Shown one piece after another: positions 9,116 to 17,590 of a stretch of 64,000 nucleotides of DNA. The position numbers and the translations under genes were made by a program. Origin of the DNA: Frigidibacter mobilis (GTDB lineage Bacteria > Pseudomonadota > Alphaproteobacteria > Rhodobacterales > Rhodobacteraceae). Positions within the stretch are counted from its first letter, which is position 1. Each line of letters opens with the position of its first letter. The stretch spans positions 4,012,501 through 4,076,500 of the forward strand of contig NZ_CP012661.1 of NCBI RefSeq assembly GCF_001620265.1, in the 5' to 3' direction. The notes under the pieces are model-generated. The model was not told the origin of the DNA. It saw only the letters and a program-made list of their open reading frames with translations, and did not search any database.

Positions 9116-11677
9116 GTATTCACGAGGTGAGAGGTCCATTTTCAGATCGCCCCATTCCTCGGTGGGGATCTCCGCCAGCCGCCTTTCCATCAGCGCTTCG
9201 CCGGTCGAGACGATCTGGATGACGGAGGAATGACCCGCGTCCAGATCGCTGGTGATCGACCGGATCAGCGTCGGGGTTTTCATGGACGTGAGCAAATGGC
9301 CGAAAAACCGCTGCTTGGCGCTCTCGAAGGCCGAGCGGGCGGCGGATTTGGCCTGCCGGTTCAACGTGCCGGACCCGCCGTCGCCGCCGGTGATGTTGGC
9401 GGCCTGCATCGCTGCATCGAGATTGTTATGGATGACGCTGAAGGCATCGGCATAGCTGTCGTAGATGCGGACCTGTTCCGGCGTCAGCTCATGGTCGAGC
9501 AGTTCGTATTCGACGCCTTTGAAGGACAAGGACCGGGCGGTGTAGAGGCCAAGCGCCCGCAGGTCGCGCGCCAGCACCTCCATCGCCGCGACGCCGCCGG
9601 CCTCGATCGCCTCGACGAACTCGGCCCTGGTCGAGAACGGGAAATCCTCGCCCCCCCAGAGGCCGAGCCGCTGCGCATAGGCGAGGTTGTGGACGGTGGT
9701 GGCGCCGGTCGCCGAGACATAGACGACGCGGGCCTGCGGCAGGGCATGTTGAAGGCGCAGCCCGGCGCGGCCCTGCTGCGAGGCGGCAACATCGCCGCGT
9801 TCTCCCTTGCCTCCGGCGGCATTGGCCATGGCATGCGCCTCGTCGAAAATCACCACACCATCGAAATCCTTGCCCAACCATTCGACGATCTGCTTGACGC
9901 GCGAAACCCTTTCTCCGCGGTCGTCGGAGCGCAGCGTAGCGTAGGTTAGAAACAGGACGCCTTCGTTCAGCGCGATCTTTGCGCCTTGCGGGAATCGCGA
10001 CAGCGGCGTGACCAGCAGCCGTTCCATGCCAAGCGCGGACCAGTCGCGCTGCGCATCCTCCAGCAGCTTGTCGGACTTCGAGATCCAGACCGCCTTGCGC
10101 CGCCCCTGCAGCCAGTTGTCGAGGATGATGGCGGCCGATTCCCTGCCCTTGCCAACGCCGGTGCCGTCGCCGACCATGAAACCCTGCCGGAAACGGATGG
10201 CGTCCTTCGCGTCTTCCGGCGCGGCGGCGAGATTGTCGAGCGTGTCGTCCACCGTCCAGGCCCCGGCAAGGAACCCGGCATGGGCCTCGCCGGCATAGAT
10301 CACCGTCTCCAACTGCGCCTCGGACAGCCTACCGAGAATGTCTTTCGGCAGCACCGGACGATAGCTGGGTTTCGGCGGCGCGATGCTCGCCATCGAGGCC
10401 GACTGCACGAGCTGGGTCGGATGCGCCTGTGCCCCGGCGATGCGGATGGTCTGGAGACCATATTCCTCGTAGATCGCGTCGGATAGGCGACCGCCCTCGG
10501 CCGGTTCCCAATCCACCGTCTCATAAGCGAGCGGCACACCCTCCGGCTCGGCCAGAGGCGCTGCGGGCGCGGATCGCGCGGCGCGGTTGACGTAGCCGCG
10601 CACGGTGCGGGGCGCGGCAGGCTGTGCGGCCGGCACGGCAATGCCCGGGTCGACCGGCAGCCGCGCGGGCAAATGCTCCGCCAGCCAGCCAATCATTGTG
10701 GCCACGTCCGGGGCGACACCAGGCGCGACCGGAAACACCGCCGGGTCTTCGGCTGGCAGCTTGTCGATGACGGTCAGCCGCGTGTCGATGGTGGTGCCAT
10801 GCTTGGCATAGACCGACCCATCGATGGCGGCCGAGAAAACCACGCGGCCGCGCTCCTGCAGCCGGGTCCAGGATGCCGTCCACGCCGGATTATCGGGGGC
10901 GAAGCTCGCGCCGGTGATGGTCACGAGCCGTCCGCCGGGCGCAAGGCGCGCCAGCGCCGAAGCGACATGGCGAAAGGCGGCGTCCGCCACGCGGCCCTCG
11001 ACATGGGCCATGACCGAGAACGGCGGATTCATCAACACCACGGTCGGAACAAGGCCGGGATCGAGATGGTCGTCGATCTGGGCCGCGTCGAAGCGGGTGA
11101 CGGACAGGGCCGGAAAGAGGAAAGTGAGGAGACCGGCGCGCATCTCGGCCAGTTCATTGACGAGAATCGTACCGCCGGCGATCTCGGCCAGGATGGCGAG
11201 GAGCGCGGTGCCGGCCGAGGGTTCCAGCACCCGGTCCGCGGGGGTGATTGCCGCCGCCGTGACCGCCGCGAAACCGAGCGGGATCGGGGTCGAGAACTGC
11301 TGGAAGGTCTGCGCTTCCTCCGAGCGGCGCGTATGCGTCGGCAGAAGCCCGGCGATCTTGCCGAGCTGCGGCAGGATGGCGGCCGGAGACCCGGCTTTGC
11401 GGAAAAGCGCAGTGCCGTATTTACGCAAGAAGAGGACCGTCGCCGCCTCGCAGGCGTCATAGGCGATCTTCCAGGTCCATGCGCCGGCGGCGTCGGACGC
11501 ACCGAAGGCCGCTTCCATCGCGCCGCGCAAGGCGGCGGCGTCGATGCGCTGGCCGCGTTCGAGATGAGACAGCAGTAGACCGGCAGCGGTGAAGACGCAG
11601 GCTGCGGTTTCAGCGTCATGTTCGAGCGGAAGCGGCGCGGTGGCGGATGCCGCCGCGGATGCGGAAATCATGTTCAT
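9113..11677 (-). pseudogene. Strawberry-notch-like methyltransferase/helicase, N-terminal half (split)
   Basis: 5' half of the SNO-type gene. Residues ~140-260 form an N6-adenine methyltransferase-like domain (VLEPSAGTALLA SAM loop and MNPPFS catalytic motif). A SF2 helicase domain follows, with GDGTGVGKGRE (Walker A), VIFDEAHAMAN (motif II) and VSATGATT (motif III). I start it at ATG 11677 (MNMISASAAAS), 8 nt after GAGGA. The host sequence ends with REYV at the GAC border. The frame then reads 8 residues into the palindrome and stops at 9086. These giant proteins are common on alphaproteobacterial plasmids and islands and are thought to act in element maintenance or antirestriction; the exact role is unknown. 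The two halves are unlikely to give full function unless the insertion excises. Confidence 0.88.
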
Positions 11678-11777
11678 CGGGGATTCCTCGGGAGAGCAAG
11701 ACAGGATCGAGCCGGGCAGCGCTCTCTCTCGACCGCACCGGCTCAAACCCCTTCCGGCCCATCTCTCGCTCTGAAGC
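11678..11777 (-). promoter_or_regulatory. Type-1 repeated leader before the strawberry-notch gene
   Basis: A ~95-nt 5' segment resembling those before the genes starting at 12258, 14752, 20316 and 21788. On the coding strand it has a CAGAGCGAGAG block, a GGGCCGG block, then GAGAGAGAGC and CCCGGCTC, and ends at the ribosome-binding site GAGGA. Possibly a shared promoter/leader module. Confidence 0.5.
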
Positions 11778-11835
11778 CGTGGCGAAAGCAGGCATGAAAC
11801 AAGCGCCCGACCGTCAGGCGGGGCGCTTGTGGGTT

Positions 11836-12258
11836 TCAGTCGATGGCCTGGAAGATCGCCGCCGCCTCCGGGTGATCGGCGGCATGTTCGTAGAGACGGC
11901 CATAGCCCTCGGCGAGTTCGTCGTCATCGTAGCGGAAGGAAAGATGCGAGAAGGCGAAGAGCGTGGCGATGATCCCGGTGGCATCGCATGAGACCTCGCC
12001 CTCGAAACCGTTGCCTTCGCAGAACAGGCGGTAACGGGGCTTTGAGGTCGGCGCGAGATAGAGCGGCTGGCCGGCGCGTTCGTAGAAATCCCAAAGCCCG
12101 CCGCCGTAGTCGCCGGGACTGAGGATCTCCATGAAGCGGAAGACGGTATGCTCGCCGATGATGAGCAGGCGTCGGCCAAAAAGGCGCGGCAGGAATTCCA
12201 TGCGGCGCTCGATGGGGGCACGGGTTGCGGATTGAGAAGCAAGTTCGGGCAAACCCAT
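11836..12258 (-). CDS. ardB: ArdB/KlcA-type antirestriction protein
   Basis: A 140-residue protein of the antirestriction family that inhibits type I restriction enzymes without mimicking DNA. The family signature is clear: FGRRLLIIGEHTVFRFMEILSPGDYGGG in outline, then WDFYERAGQPLYLAP, and the C-terminal LFAFSHLSFR. Length and order match ArdB/KlcA. The start ATG 12258 has a type-1 leader directly upstream. It probably protects the element from host restriction on entry, together with the ArdC-like protein at 20832-21788. Confidence 0.87.
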   Translation of the reverse strand: MGLPELASQSATRAPIERRMEFLPRLFGRRLLIIGEHTVFRFMEILSPGDYGGGLWDFYERAGQPLYLAPTSKPRYRLFCEGNGFEGEVSCDATGIIATLFAFSHLSFRYDDDELAEGYGRLYEHAADHPEAAAIFQAID

Positions 12259-12355
12259 GATCGGTCTCCGAGAGGGAAAGGGACAGCAGCCGGACGACCC
12301 TCTCTCAACCCGTCCGGAGGCACCCTCTCCCGGCCCTCCTCTCGCTCTGGGGGCT
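12259..12355 (-). promoter_or_regulatory. Type-1 repeated leader before ardB
   Basis: On the minus strand it reads CAGAGCGAGAGGAGGGCCGG, then GGGTGCCTCCGGACGGGTTG and AGAGAGGGTCG before the start codon region, close to the other type-1 leaders. It lies back to back with the toxin-antitoxin promoter region. Confidence 0.5.
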
Positions 12356-12419
12356 TGAAATGGACCATTCTATGGACCAACTTGTGCAGGATAGCGGAGA
12401 ACATCTGGAGCGATGTGCG

Positions 12420-12677
12420 ATGAGAGTTTCTGTCACCGAGGCGAAAGGGCAGCTCACCGAACTGGTGAAACGCGCCGAGGCTGGCGACGAGGTGATCCTG
12501 ACCCGGCGGGGCCATGAGGTCGCCCGCCTCGTGCCGGTTGCCTTGGCAGCGACCCCGAAAGGCCGGCGTGCGCTGATGGAGCGGGTCCGGGCCACGGCGC
12601 GGGGCAAGGCACTGCCCGGCGCCGATGCCGCGCGCAGTCAGGACTTCCTCTATGGTGATGACGGGATGCCGGCGTGA
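12420..12677 (+). CDS. Phd/YefM-type antitoxin
   Basis: An 85-residue antitoxin. The N-terminus MRVSVTEAKGQLTELVKRAE and then VILTRRGHEVARLVP are classical Phd/YefM DNA-binding features; the C-terminal third would wrap the toxin. I chose ATG 12420, with GGAG about 8 nt upstream; an in-frame ATG at 12360 would add 20 residues not typical of the family. Its TGA overlaps the GTG of the PIN toxin. Antitoxins of this kind usually repress their own operon. It stabilises the element by post-segregational killing. Confidence 0.9.
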   Translation: MRVSVTEAKGQLTELVKRAEAGDEVILTRRGHEVARLVPVALAATPKGRRALMERVRATARGKALPGADAARSQDFLYGDDGMPA

Positions 12678-13057
12678 TCGTCGTCGATACCTCGGCGCTG
12701 ATGGCGATCGTGCTGGACGAGCCGCAGGCCGAGACCTGTATGGCGGCGATCGAGGCGGCGGACGGATTGCTGATCTCGGCCGGAACCGTGGCCGAGGCGC
12801 TGATCGTCGCCGGGCGCCGCAATGTCGGGGAAGAGATTGCCGCCCTGATCGAGGGCCTTGGGTTCGAGGTCGTCTCCGTCACGGAGGCTTCGGCGCGCAG
12901 GATCTCCGAAGCCTATGCCCGCTGGGGCAAGGGCGTTCATCCCGCCGGTCTCAACTACGGCGACTGCTTCGCCTATGAGGTCGCGAGCGAGCGCGGCTGC
13001 CCGTTGCTATTCGTCGGCGATGACTTCTCACAGACGGATCTGCGGTCGGTGCTATAA
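12674..13057 (+). CDS. vapC: VapC-type PIN-domain ribonuclease toxin
   Basis: A 127-residue PIN-domain toxin starting with GTG 12674. The metal-binding acidic residues are in place: Asp in VVDTSALMAI, Glu in GTVAEALIV, Asp in LNYGDCFAYEVA and Asp in FVGDDFSQTD. PIN toxins cleave RNA, often initiator tRNA or rRNA. The start overlaps the antitoxin stop by 4 nt (GTGA), so expression is coupled. The Phd-like antitoxin with a PIN toxin is a common mixed pairing. Confidence 0.92.
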   Translation: MIVVDTSALMAIVLDEPQAETCMAAIEAADGLLISAGTVAEALIVAGRRNVGEEIAALIEGLGFEVVSVTEASARRISEAYARWGKGVHPAGLNYGDCFAYEVASERGCPLLFVGDDFSQTDLRSVL

Positions 13058-13074
13058 GGCCGCGCAGAAGGGTT

Positions 13075-13719
13075 TCAGCCGAAGCGCTTTCCATCAACTG
13101 TGAAGCTGTATTCGTTGGCAACGATGGCCTCACCGACCGCCTCATCCGAAGTCAGGTAGTCGTATTCGCGCTCAAGCTGGCGATAGAGCCAACGGGCGAG
13201 ATCGCGCAATGCCTCGATGACGGTCTCTTCGGCATCGGCGGTCATGTCCTGCCATGTCGGGCTGTCGCGCTCGACCGAGATCGCCATGCAGTATTCGTGA
13301 TAGTATCGTCCTCGATGGGTCGCCTCGGCGGTCAACTGGTAGAAGTTGCGGCGTTGCGCCTGGTGCAGGGCATCCGCGATGCGGTGCAGTTCCGCATCCT
13401 TCGGCGCATAGGTGCGGATTTCCGCCGCCGTGCCTTTGCGATAGGAATAGTGGCCTTCGAACGCGGCGCCATCGCCCTGCGACCAGAAGCCGGTAAACCA
13501 GATGCAAGGCTCCTGTCGCGCGCCGCCGCCCATGAGGCGGACGGTGCGGGTCTTGAAGCGGATGCCGAGGATTTCCGCGATCCGCCGGAAATCCTCATAG
13601 ACGGCATCGTACCAATCGTAGTCGAAGCCGCCCTCGCGATACCAGGCGCGGGCCTTGTCTTTCGCGGCTTCGGAAAGCTCGTCGAGCCGATAGACCGTGG
13701 TTTCGATGACGTCAGGCAT
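13075..13719 (-). CDS. Conserved plasmid/island protein of unknown function
   Basis: A 214-residue acidic, aromatic-rich protein starting MPDVIETTVYRLDELSEAAK. It has no signal peptide or membrane segment. Homologues on alphaproteobacterial mobile elements are sometimes labelled 'antitoxin of toxin-antitoxin stability system', but no toxin partner or DNA-binding motif is visible here, so I give no function. The start overlaps the end of the preceding gene by 8 nt (ATGCCTGA), so the two are translated together. Confidence 0.75.
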   Translation of the reverse strand: MPDVIETTVYRLDELSEAAKDKARAWYREGGFDYDWYDAVYEDFRRIAEILGIRFKTRTVRLMGGGARQEPCIWFTGFWSQGDGAAFEGHYSYRKGTAAEIRTYAPKDAELHRIADALHQAQRRNFYQLTAEATHRGRYYHEYCMAISVERDSPTWQDMTADAEETVIEALRDLARWLYRQLEREYDYLTSDEAVGEAIVANEYSFTVDGKRFG

Positions 13720-14128
13720 AGGGGTCGCCTCCGTCCAGAACGGTGGAAAGCCAACCGTCGGTGTAGATCCAGTCCACCGTCTCGCCGGTGGCGAGGTCGA
13801 GGACATGCGCGCCGCCCCCGAACCCGTCGATTCTTGGACGTGAGCAGGTATTGGCGTATTGCATCCCCCAGAGCCCGGTCAGGCCGAACGCGGCGGCACA
13901 GCGTTTGACGAACTGGATGACATGTTCGGGATCGCCGGTGCCGTCATCGCGCATCCAGAGCCGGGTGCCGCCATGCTCGGGCTGGATCGAAAGCATGAAG
14001 CCGTCCGAGGGCGGATCTTCGGCGGCGTTTTCGCGCGCCAGCGCGTTGTAGAGATCAAGCGCGCGGGCGGCGTTCTCGGGGCTGCCCACGTCGAGCAGGC
14101 AGGAGAAATGGGTGAAGTAGTCGGCCAT
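13712..14128 (-). CDS. Conserved small protein of unknown function
   Basis: A 138-residue protein beginning MADYFTHFSCLLDVGSPENA. It has a WMRDDGTGDPEHVIQFVKRC segment and ends VLDGGDPYA. It resembles proteins found beside strawberry-notch/ParB islands, with no known activity. It heads a two-gene unit with the gene ending at 13075 and is preceded by a type-2 hairpin leader with a CAGGAG ribosome-binding site. Confidence 0.75.
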   Translation of the reverse strand: MADYFTHFSCLLDVGSPENAARALDLYNALARENAAEDPPSDGFMLSIQPEHGGTRLWMRDDGTGDPEHVIQFVKRCAAAFGLTGLWGMQYANTCSRPRIDGFGGGAHVLDLATGETVDWIYTDGWLSTVLDGGDPYA

Positions 14129-14130
14129 GT

Positions 14131-14173
14131 CAGGCTCCTGAAACGAGAAGGCCCGGCGCGGGGCCAGGCCTAG
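14131..14173 (-). promoter_or_regulatory. Type-2 hairpin leader, copy 1
   Basis: On the minus strand a GC-rich stem (GGCCTGGCCCCGCGCCGGGCC) is followed by TTCTCGTTTCAGGAG and, 6 nt later, the ATG. The same layout occurs at 17521-17572 and 18068-18112. Confidence 0.55.
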
Positions 14174-14194
14174 TGGATGGAAAGGGGCGACAGG

Positions 14195-14752
14195 TCAGAC
14201 AGCTTGTGGTAGCCGCAGCAGATCGGCAGTCGTCTCGCGCCAGAAGGGATCGACCAGCCGCGCCTCGAGCAGGCTGGCGCGGTGGCGGAGATCACGAGCC
14301 GATACCGCATCGCCGCGCCCGGATGCCGTGAAGGCCATGCCCCGCAGACGGCTGGCCTCCGTGACGGTGCGGCGAGCCTCGGCGTCGGACACGACCGGAT
14401 GCTGCCAGAGCACGATCCCGGCCCGGACCTCACCGGCAAGGACAAGGCCCAGTTCTTTGTCCTGAATGACCATGACGCGGGGGCGAAAGCGCAGCGCATC
14501 GCCCTGTCCAACGCGGAAATCACCGCGCGCAACGCGCTGGCTGGCGATGATCAGCGCCTCTTCGGGGGATTGGCACTGGCCGATGACGAGCGTGCGGTCG
14601 AAGCCGCCGACGTCATCGCTTTCGTCATCGCTGGCGATACCGATGCAGGAGATGCGCAGCGGCAGCTTCTGGGCATGACGCAGCCGGGGCAGGATCTGTC
14701 GCGCGACAATTTCGCCGATCGAGGCGAAAGTGGTGTGGTGGGAAAGGCTCAT
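14195..14752 (-). CDS. Conserved island protein of unknown function
   Basis: A 185-residue protein starting MSLSHHTTFASIGEIVARQI. It shows a possible alpha/beta fold (LVIGQCQSPEEALIIASQRVA, RVMVIQDKELGLVLAGEVRAGIVLW) but no recognisable catalytic motif or membrane segment. It is preceded by a type-1 leader, as are the better known genes of the element. I do not recognise a function. Confidence 0.7.
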   Translation of the reverse strand: MSLSHHTTFASIGEIVARQILPRLRHAQKLPLRISCIGIASDDESDDVGGFDRTLVIGQCQSPEEALIIASQRVARGDFRVGQGDALRFRPRVMVIQDKELGLVLAGEVRAGIVLWQHPVVSDAEARRTVTEASRLRGMAFTASGRGDAVSARDLRHRASLLEARLVDPFWRETTADLLRLPQAV

Positions 14753-14840
14753 GGGGAATGCTCCGCGACGGACGGCGGAAGCCCCTCTCCCGCCTCACAA
14801 TCCGTCACGGCCAACCGGCCCGCACTCTTACTCTCCCGTC
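14753..14840 (-). promoter_or_regulatory. Type-1 repeated leader before the gene starting at 14752
   Basis: The minus strand reads GAGTGCGGGCCGG, CCGTGACGGATTG, then GGGAGAGGGGCTTCCGCCG and CCGTCGCGGAG before the ATG. It shares the GTGCGGG, GTGACGG and GTCGCGGAG blocks with the leaders at 20317 and 21789. Confidence 0.55.
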
Positions 14841-14883
14841 CCGATGGTGGATCGTCCCGCACCTCGGCGAGACGATCCGGCGA

Positions 14884-15252
14884 TCAGCACCAGGGCTCAC
14901 GCCGCCCGGCCCAGGTTCTCGCCAGCCCTTCATCGACGAGAATATCGCCGACATCACGGCCTTCGACGCGAACCGCCGCCAGGGTCCGGCCATAGCGGTC
15001 GGTCCCCTGACGCAGGATTTCGACCCGCCGGCCTTGCAGGATTTCCGCCAGCCTGATTTTCGCTTGCCGGGCAAGGTCGGTTTCATGGATGCAGCGGCCC
15101 TCCATTTCGGGAGCGTCGATGTTGAATATCCGAACAGCTTCGGGCTGCTGTCCCATACCCAGCCGGATCGAGTCACCGTCCCAGACGCGGATTTCCGTCG
15201 GTTCGCAGGAAGCCGTGCAGAGCAGGACGGAGATGACGATATGGCTGAGCAT
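14884..15252 (-). CDS. Thermonuclease (SNase-like) family protein, secreted
   Basis: A 122-residue protein with an N-terminal hydrophobic stretch (MLSHIVISVLLCTASC), probably a signal or lipoprotein-type peptide ending at Cys. The staphylococcal nuclease fold is seen as EIRVWDGDSIRLG, VRIFNIDAPEM (Asp and Arg/Ile strands), a LARQAKIRLAEIL helix, and DRYGRTLAAVRVEGRDVGDILVDEGLA in outline. In the family, Arg and Glu residues at these sites bind Ca2+ and cleave phosphodiesters. SNase-like genes are common on conjugative or integrative elements. It may degrade extracellular DNA or act during entry; this is inference. Confidence 0.85.
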   Translation of the reverse strand: MLSHIVISVLLCTASCEPTEIRVWDGDSIRLGMGQQPEAVRIFNIDAPEMEGRCIHETDLARQAKIRLAEILQGRRVEILRQGTDRYGRTLAAVRVEGRDVGDILVDEGLARTWAGRREPWC

Positions 15253-15291
15253 GGCAAGAGGCTTTCATAAGGGGGAGGCTGACGCGACTGC

Positions 15292-15672
15292 TCAGACTTT
15301 TTCCTGAAGTCGGCCATTGGCGCAATGCGGATCGACCTCCGCCTCGATCCGCTGCGTCCGCCCCATCCAGGGCGCCGGGTGGATTGCCCGCGCCCAATCG
15401 GCGAAGGACGGGATACGGCCCAGATCCTCGCGGACATGCTGCTCCCCGACCCATCGGGTCGGGATCACCCTGCCGGTGGACAGGGTGATCGTCGCCCCGA
15501 AAATGGTCTCGGCCATGAAGATGCCCTCGGCATGGTGGCGAAGCGCGCGATGACGAAAATCGGCCAGGATTTCCTTGCTGGCATCGAACCAGCTATGGAC
15601 GGGCAGGTAGTCGTCGACCGTGCCGCCCCATTTCTTCACCGACGAGAGCGCGTGATGATAGGGATGTGCCAT
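15292..15672 (-). CDS. DUF6915-like conserved protein
   Basis: A 126-residue protein with start MAHPYHHALSSVKKWGGTVD and a characteristic core HHAEGIFMAETIFG and PTRWVGEQHVREDLGRIPSF. This His-rich family (DUF6915 as I recall it) is widespread on alphaproteobacterial islands with ParB, ArdC and strawberry-notch genes; its function is unknown. I took ATG 15672 because the longer upstream frame is only the shadow of the neighbouring gene. The next gene upstream ends 11 nt away, so they are likely co-transcribed. Confidence 0.8.
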   Translation of the reverse strand: MAHPYHHALSSVKKWGGTVDDYLPVHSWFDASKEILADFRHRALRHHAEGIFMAETIFGATITLSTGRVIPTRWVGEQHVREDLGRIPSFADWARAIHPAPWMGRTQRIEAEVDPHCANGRLQEKV

Positions 15673-15682
15673 ATTCGTCCCC

Positions 15683-16171
15683 TCAGAACTCGTGACTGTA
15701 GAATTCGGTGGCGGTGTAGCGCTCGTTGTAGTCGAGCGTGATGGTGCGCGCCGCCACATCGAAGCTGAACTCGCCATAGGCGCCATCATTGTTCTCCCAC
15801 CCGCCATGGGCTTCCGAAAGGAAGTCATAGGCGAGCTGTTCGATGGCCGCCTCAACGCTCATTGAGATTGCGGTCAACTTGTCGGTTCCCCATGCCACCG
15901 TGGCAATGGTGATCTCGCCCTGCGGCAGGTCCACGGTCCGGTCGTCCGATTGTGCGGTGATGTCCTCGATCTGGCCGCTGTCGCCAGAACCGTCGAAGGT
16001 GACGGTCACGAGAGTGATGCCTGCGGCGGCCAGCGCATCGAACAGCGCCGTCTTGTTGTCGGGACGGACCGCTTCAGCGCGACGGTTGCGCTCATCGCGC
16101 TCGGTGAAGAAGCGCGCGACGCTGGCGGCCATGTCGAATTCCGGCGTGGCTGGTTTGTCGGTATCGGTCAT
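15683..16171 (-). CDS. DUF6878-like conserved protein
   Basis: A 162-residue protein starting MTDTDKPATPEFDMAASVAR. The central block ALAAAGITLVTVTFDGSGDSGQIEDI and the C-terminal AYDFLSEAHGGWENNDGAYGEF in outline match the DUF6878-type family found on the same kind of islands. Function unknown. ATG 16171 is preceded by CAGGAGAG further upstream and GGAGGATCATCCA immediately upstream. It is probably the first gene of a unit with 15292-15672. Confidence 0.78.
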   Translation of the reverse strand: MTDTDKPATPEFDMAASVARFFTERDERNRRAEAVRPDNKTALFDALAAAGITLVTVTFDGSGDSGQIEDITAQSDDRTVDLPQGEITIATVAWGTDKLTAISMSVEAAIEQLAYDFLSEAHGGWENNDGAYGEFSFDVAARTITLDYNERYTATEFYSHEF

Positions 16172-16268
16172 TGGATGATCCTCCAGGAGAGCGGGATGAT
16201 ATGGCCCGGCATCACTCTCCTCTTCTTCCGCCGGGCTCGCCCCGATCCCGGCCCAACTTTCCCTCTTC
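16172..16268 (-). promoter_or_regulatory. Leader related to type 1, before the DUF6878-like gene
   Basis: The minus strand shows GAAGAGGG, GGGCCGGGATCGGG, a GAGCCCGGCGGAAGAAG segment and AGGAGAGTGATGCCGGGC. The block order is as in the other leaders, but the match is weaker. GCCCGGC and GCCGGGC can pair. Confidence 0.4.
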
Positions 16269-16373
16269 CTTGCCGAGGCAGGCCTCGGCGTCGCCGCTGG
16301 CGATGGGCAATCGGCGCAGGACTGAAGGCCCGGATGCGGAATCCGGGCCATCTGGCGGAGGCGCTTTCGCGCC

Positions 16374-16538
16374 TCAGCCGAAGGGATCGAGTTCGAGCTT
16401 CACCATCTCTTCGTCGCCGTCGAACTCGTCGGCGGGCATGGCGCCGTGGGTGCCGTCCCCGGCCTGAAACACGACGATCACGACCATCAGCGTGGTGGCG
16501 AGGCTGGCGGCGAAAGCGGTGGCATCTGCGTAGGACAT
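16374..16538 (-). CDS. Small single-pass membrane protein of unknown function
   Basis: A 54-residue protein MSYADATAFAASLATTLMVV... with one predicted membrane helix (about residues 8-27) and an acidic tail (DEFDGDEEMVKLELDPFG). CAGGAG lies 9 nt before ATG 16538. The tail sequence EMVKLELDP is repeated as a stray copy at 16875-16905 on the plus strand, so part of this region has been duplicated and inverted. No function is known to me. Confidence 0.6.
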   Translation of the reverse strand: MSYADATAFAASLATTLMVVIVVFQAGDGTHGAMPADEFDGDEEMVKLELDPFG

Positions 16539-16960
16539 TGGTTCCGGCTCCTGTCTTTGGAGGCGGGGGACCATCCCCCGCGCGACAGGCGCCCGAAGTG
16601 TCTGACCGGATCTGCAATCACCCTCGGGCGTTCGGATTCTTTCCGAATCCCCGAGGGCGGCACGCGCGCGTAAGCCGACCCCACCGGGGTTGAATGCAAA
16701 GAGACGGTCGGACCAAGGTTAGCGAATGGAAGCGGGGGATGGTGCTTTGCGTCGAGCAGGCGCCGGAAACCCGTCGCAGATGCTTTGCTGCGCCAGCCTC
16801 GTTGCCGGCGGATATTCAGGGTGTGTTTCAGGCCGGGACGGAACCCGTTGCCCCGCAACACCAAGGAGCCGGCGCAATGGTGAAGCTCGAACTCGATCCA
16901 TCGCTGCTTGCGCAGCGATACCCGATAGCCCCGTGTGCAAGGTTCGGCTTTCGGGGTTGG
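16539..16960 (-). other. Gene-poor stretch with a strong hairpin
   Basis: No convincing gene. A nested inverted repeat at 16621-16658 pairs CCCTCGG with CCGAGGG and, inside it, GGATTC with GAATCC. It could be a structured leader of the gene at 16538 or a terminator without a clear U-tract. A 125-residue minus-strand frame (16487-16864) crosses this area with fairly high GC at third positions, but it overlaps the small gene at 16538 and has no recognisable motif, so I leave it uncalled. At 16876-16905 the plus strand carries a copy of the sequence encoding MVKLELDP. Confidence 0.5.
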
Positions 16961-17257
16961 TCAGTCCCAGAACCCATCGGAGATTTCGCGGGCGATCATG
17001 GCGCGGGCCTTCATCATCACATCGTCGCCGGAGGTGTCGATATGACCGAAAAAGCGCGTCCGGGCGCCATGGGCCATCCAGTCGGCATAGCGGCAGTATT
17101 CGCGGGCATCGAGCCGAAAGGCGCGCATGTCTTCGGCCCAATGCGGTTTCGGTTCCACGACGACGGTGACGCCGCCGCGGGATTCCTCCCAGGGAAGCGA
17201 GCGCTCCGAGGGCGGGTTGCGGCGGTCATCGGCGAAGATTTCATCGACCGTCATCAT
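16961..17257 (-). CDS. Conserved small protein of unknown function
   Basis: A 98-residue protein beginning MMTVDEIFADDRRNPPSERS and ending MIAREISDGFWD, rich in charged and aromatic residues, without membrane segments. The start overlaps the stop of the DUF6117-like gene by 4 nt (ATGA), so it is coupled to it. Similar gene pairs occur on related islands; function not known. Confidence 0.7.
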   Translation of the reverse strand: MMTVDEIFADDRRNPPSERSLPWEESRGGVTVVVEPKPHWAEDMRAFRLDAREYCRYADWMAHGARTRFFGHIDTSGDDVMMKARAMIAREISDGFWD

Positions 17258-17520
17258 GATGCGCCCCCATCTTCGGCCTTCTCGACAAAGCCGGCAGGAT
17301 CGTCAGGGTCCGGCGGCAGAAAGGCGTCATTGGGGTTGCCGTCTGCGAGATGGCCGAACGGCGTGAAGACGTAATCGCCCGCGTCGCGGCCGACCGCGCA
17401 CAGGACATAGCGGGTCTCGCGGGTCGCGGCATCGCGGCATTCCATGAGGGCGAGGTTGCCGTCATCGGCACCACGAAGCAGAGTGTCGAAGTTCGTTCGT
17501 ACGGGATCGGGAATGGCCAT
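17254..17520 (-). CDS. DUF6117-like conserved protein
   Basis: An 88-residue protein MAIPDPVRTNFDTLLRGADD..., with MECRDAATRETRYVLCAVGR and FTPFGHLADGNPNDAFLPP in outline, matching the DUF6117-type family of island proteins. Function unknown. AGGAGA lies 7 nt before ATG 17520, inside a type-2 hairpin leader, which fixes the start. Confidence 0.8.
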   Translation of the reverse strand: MAIPDPVRTNFDTLLRGADDGNLALMECRDAATRETRYVLCAVGRDAGDYVFTPFGHLADGNPNDAFLPPDPDDPAGFVEKAEDGGAS

Positions 17521-17572
17521 TGTAGTCTCCTGAAACGAAGACGGCCCGCCGTCGCGGGACAGCGGGCCGGAT
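17521..17572 (-). promoter_or_regulatory. Type-2 hairpin leader, copy 2
   Basis: The minus strand reads GGCCCGCTGTCCCGCGACGG, then CGGGCCGTCTTCGTTTCAGGAG split over the ribosome-binding site, and the ATG. The stem GGCCCG/CGGGCC and the TTCGTTTCAGGAG block match copies 1 and 3. Confidence 0.55.
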
Positions 17573-17590
17573 GAACGGGATCGGCGATGG

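Noticed and set aside
12360..12419. Longer antitoxin start at 12360
   Set aside because: The extra 20 residues are not typical of Phd/YefM, and GGAG fits ATG 12420.
16487..16864. 125-codon minus-strand gene
   Set aside because: Fair codon pattern, but it overlaps the better supported small gene at 16374-16538 and crosses a strong hairpin; left open.
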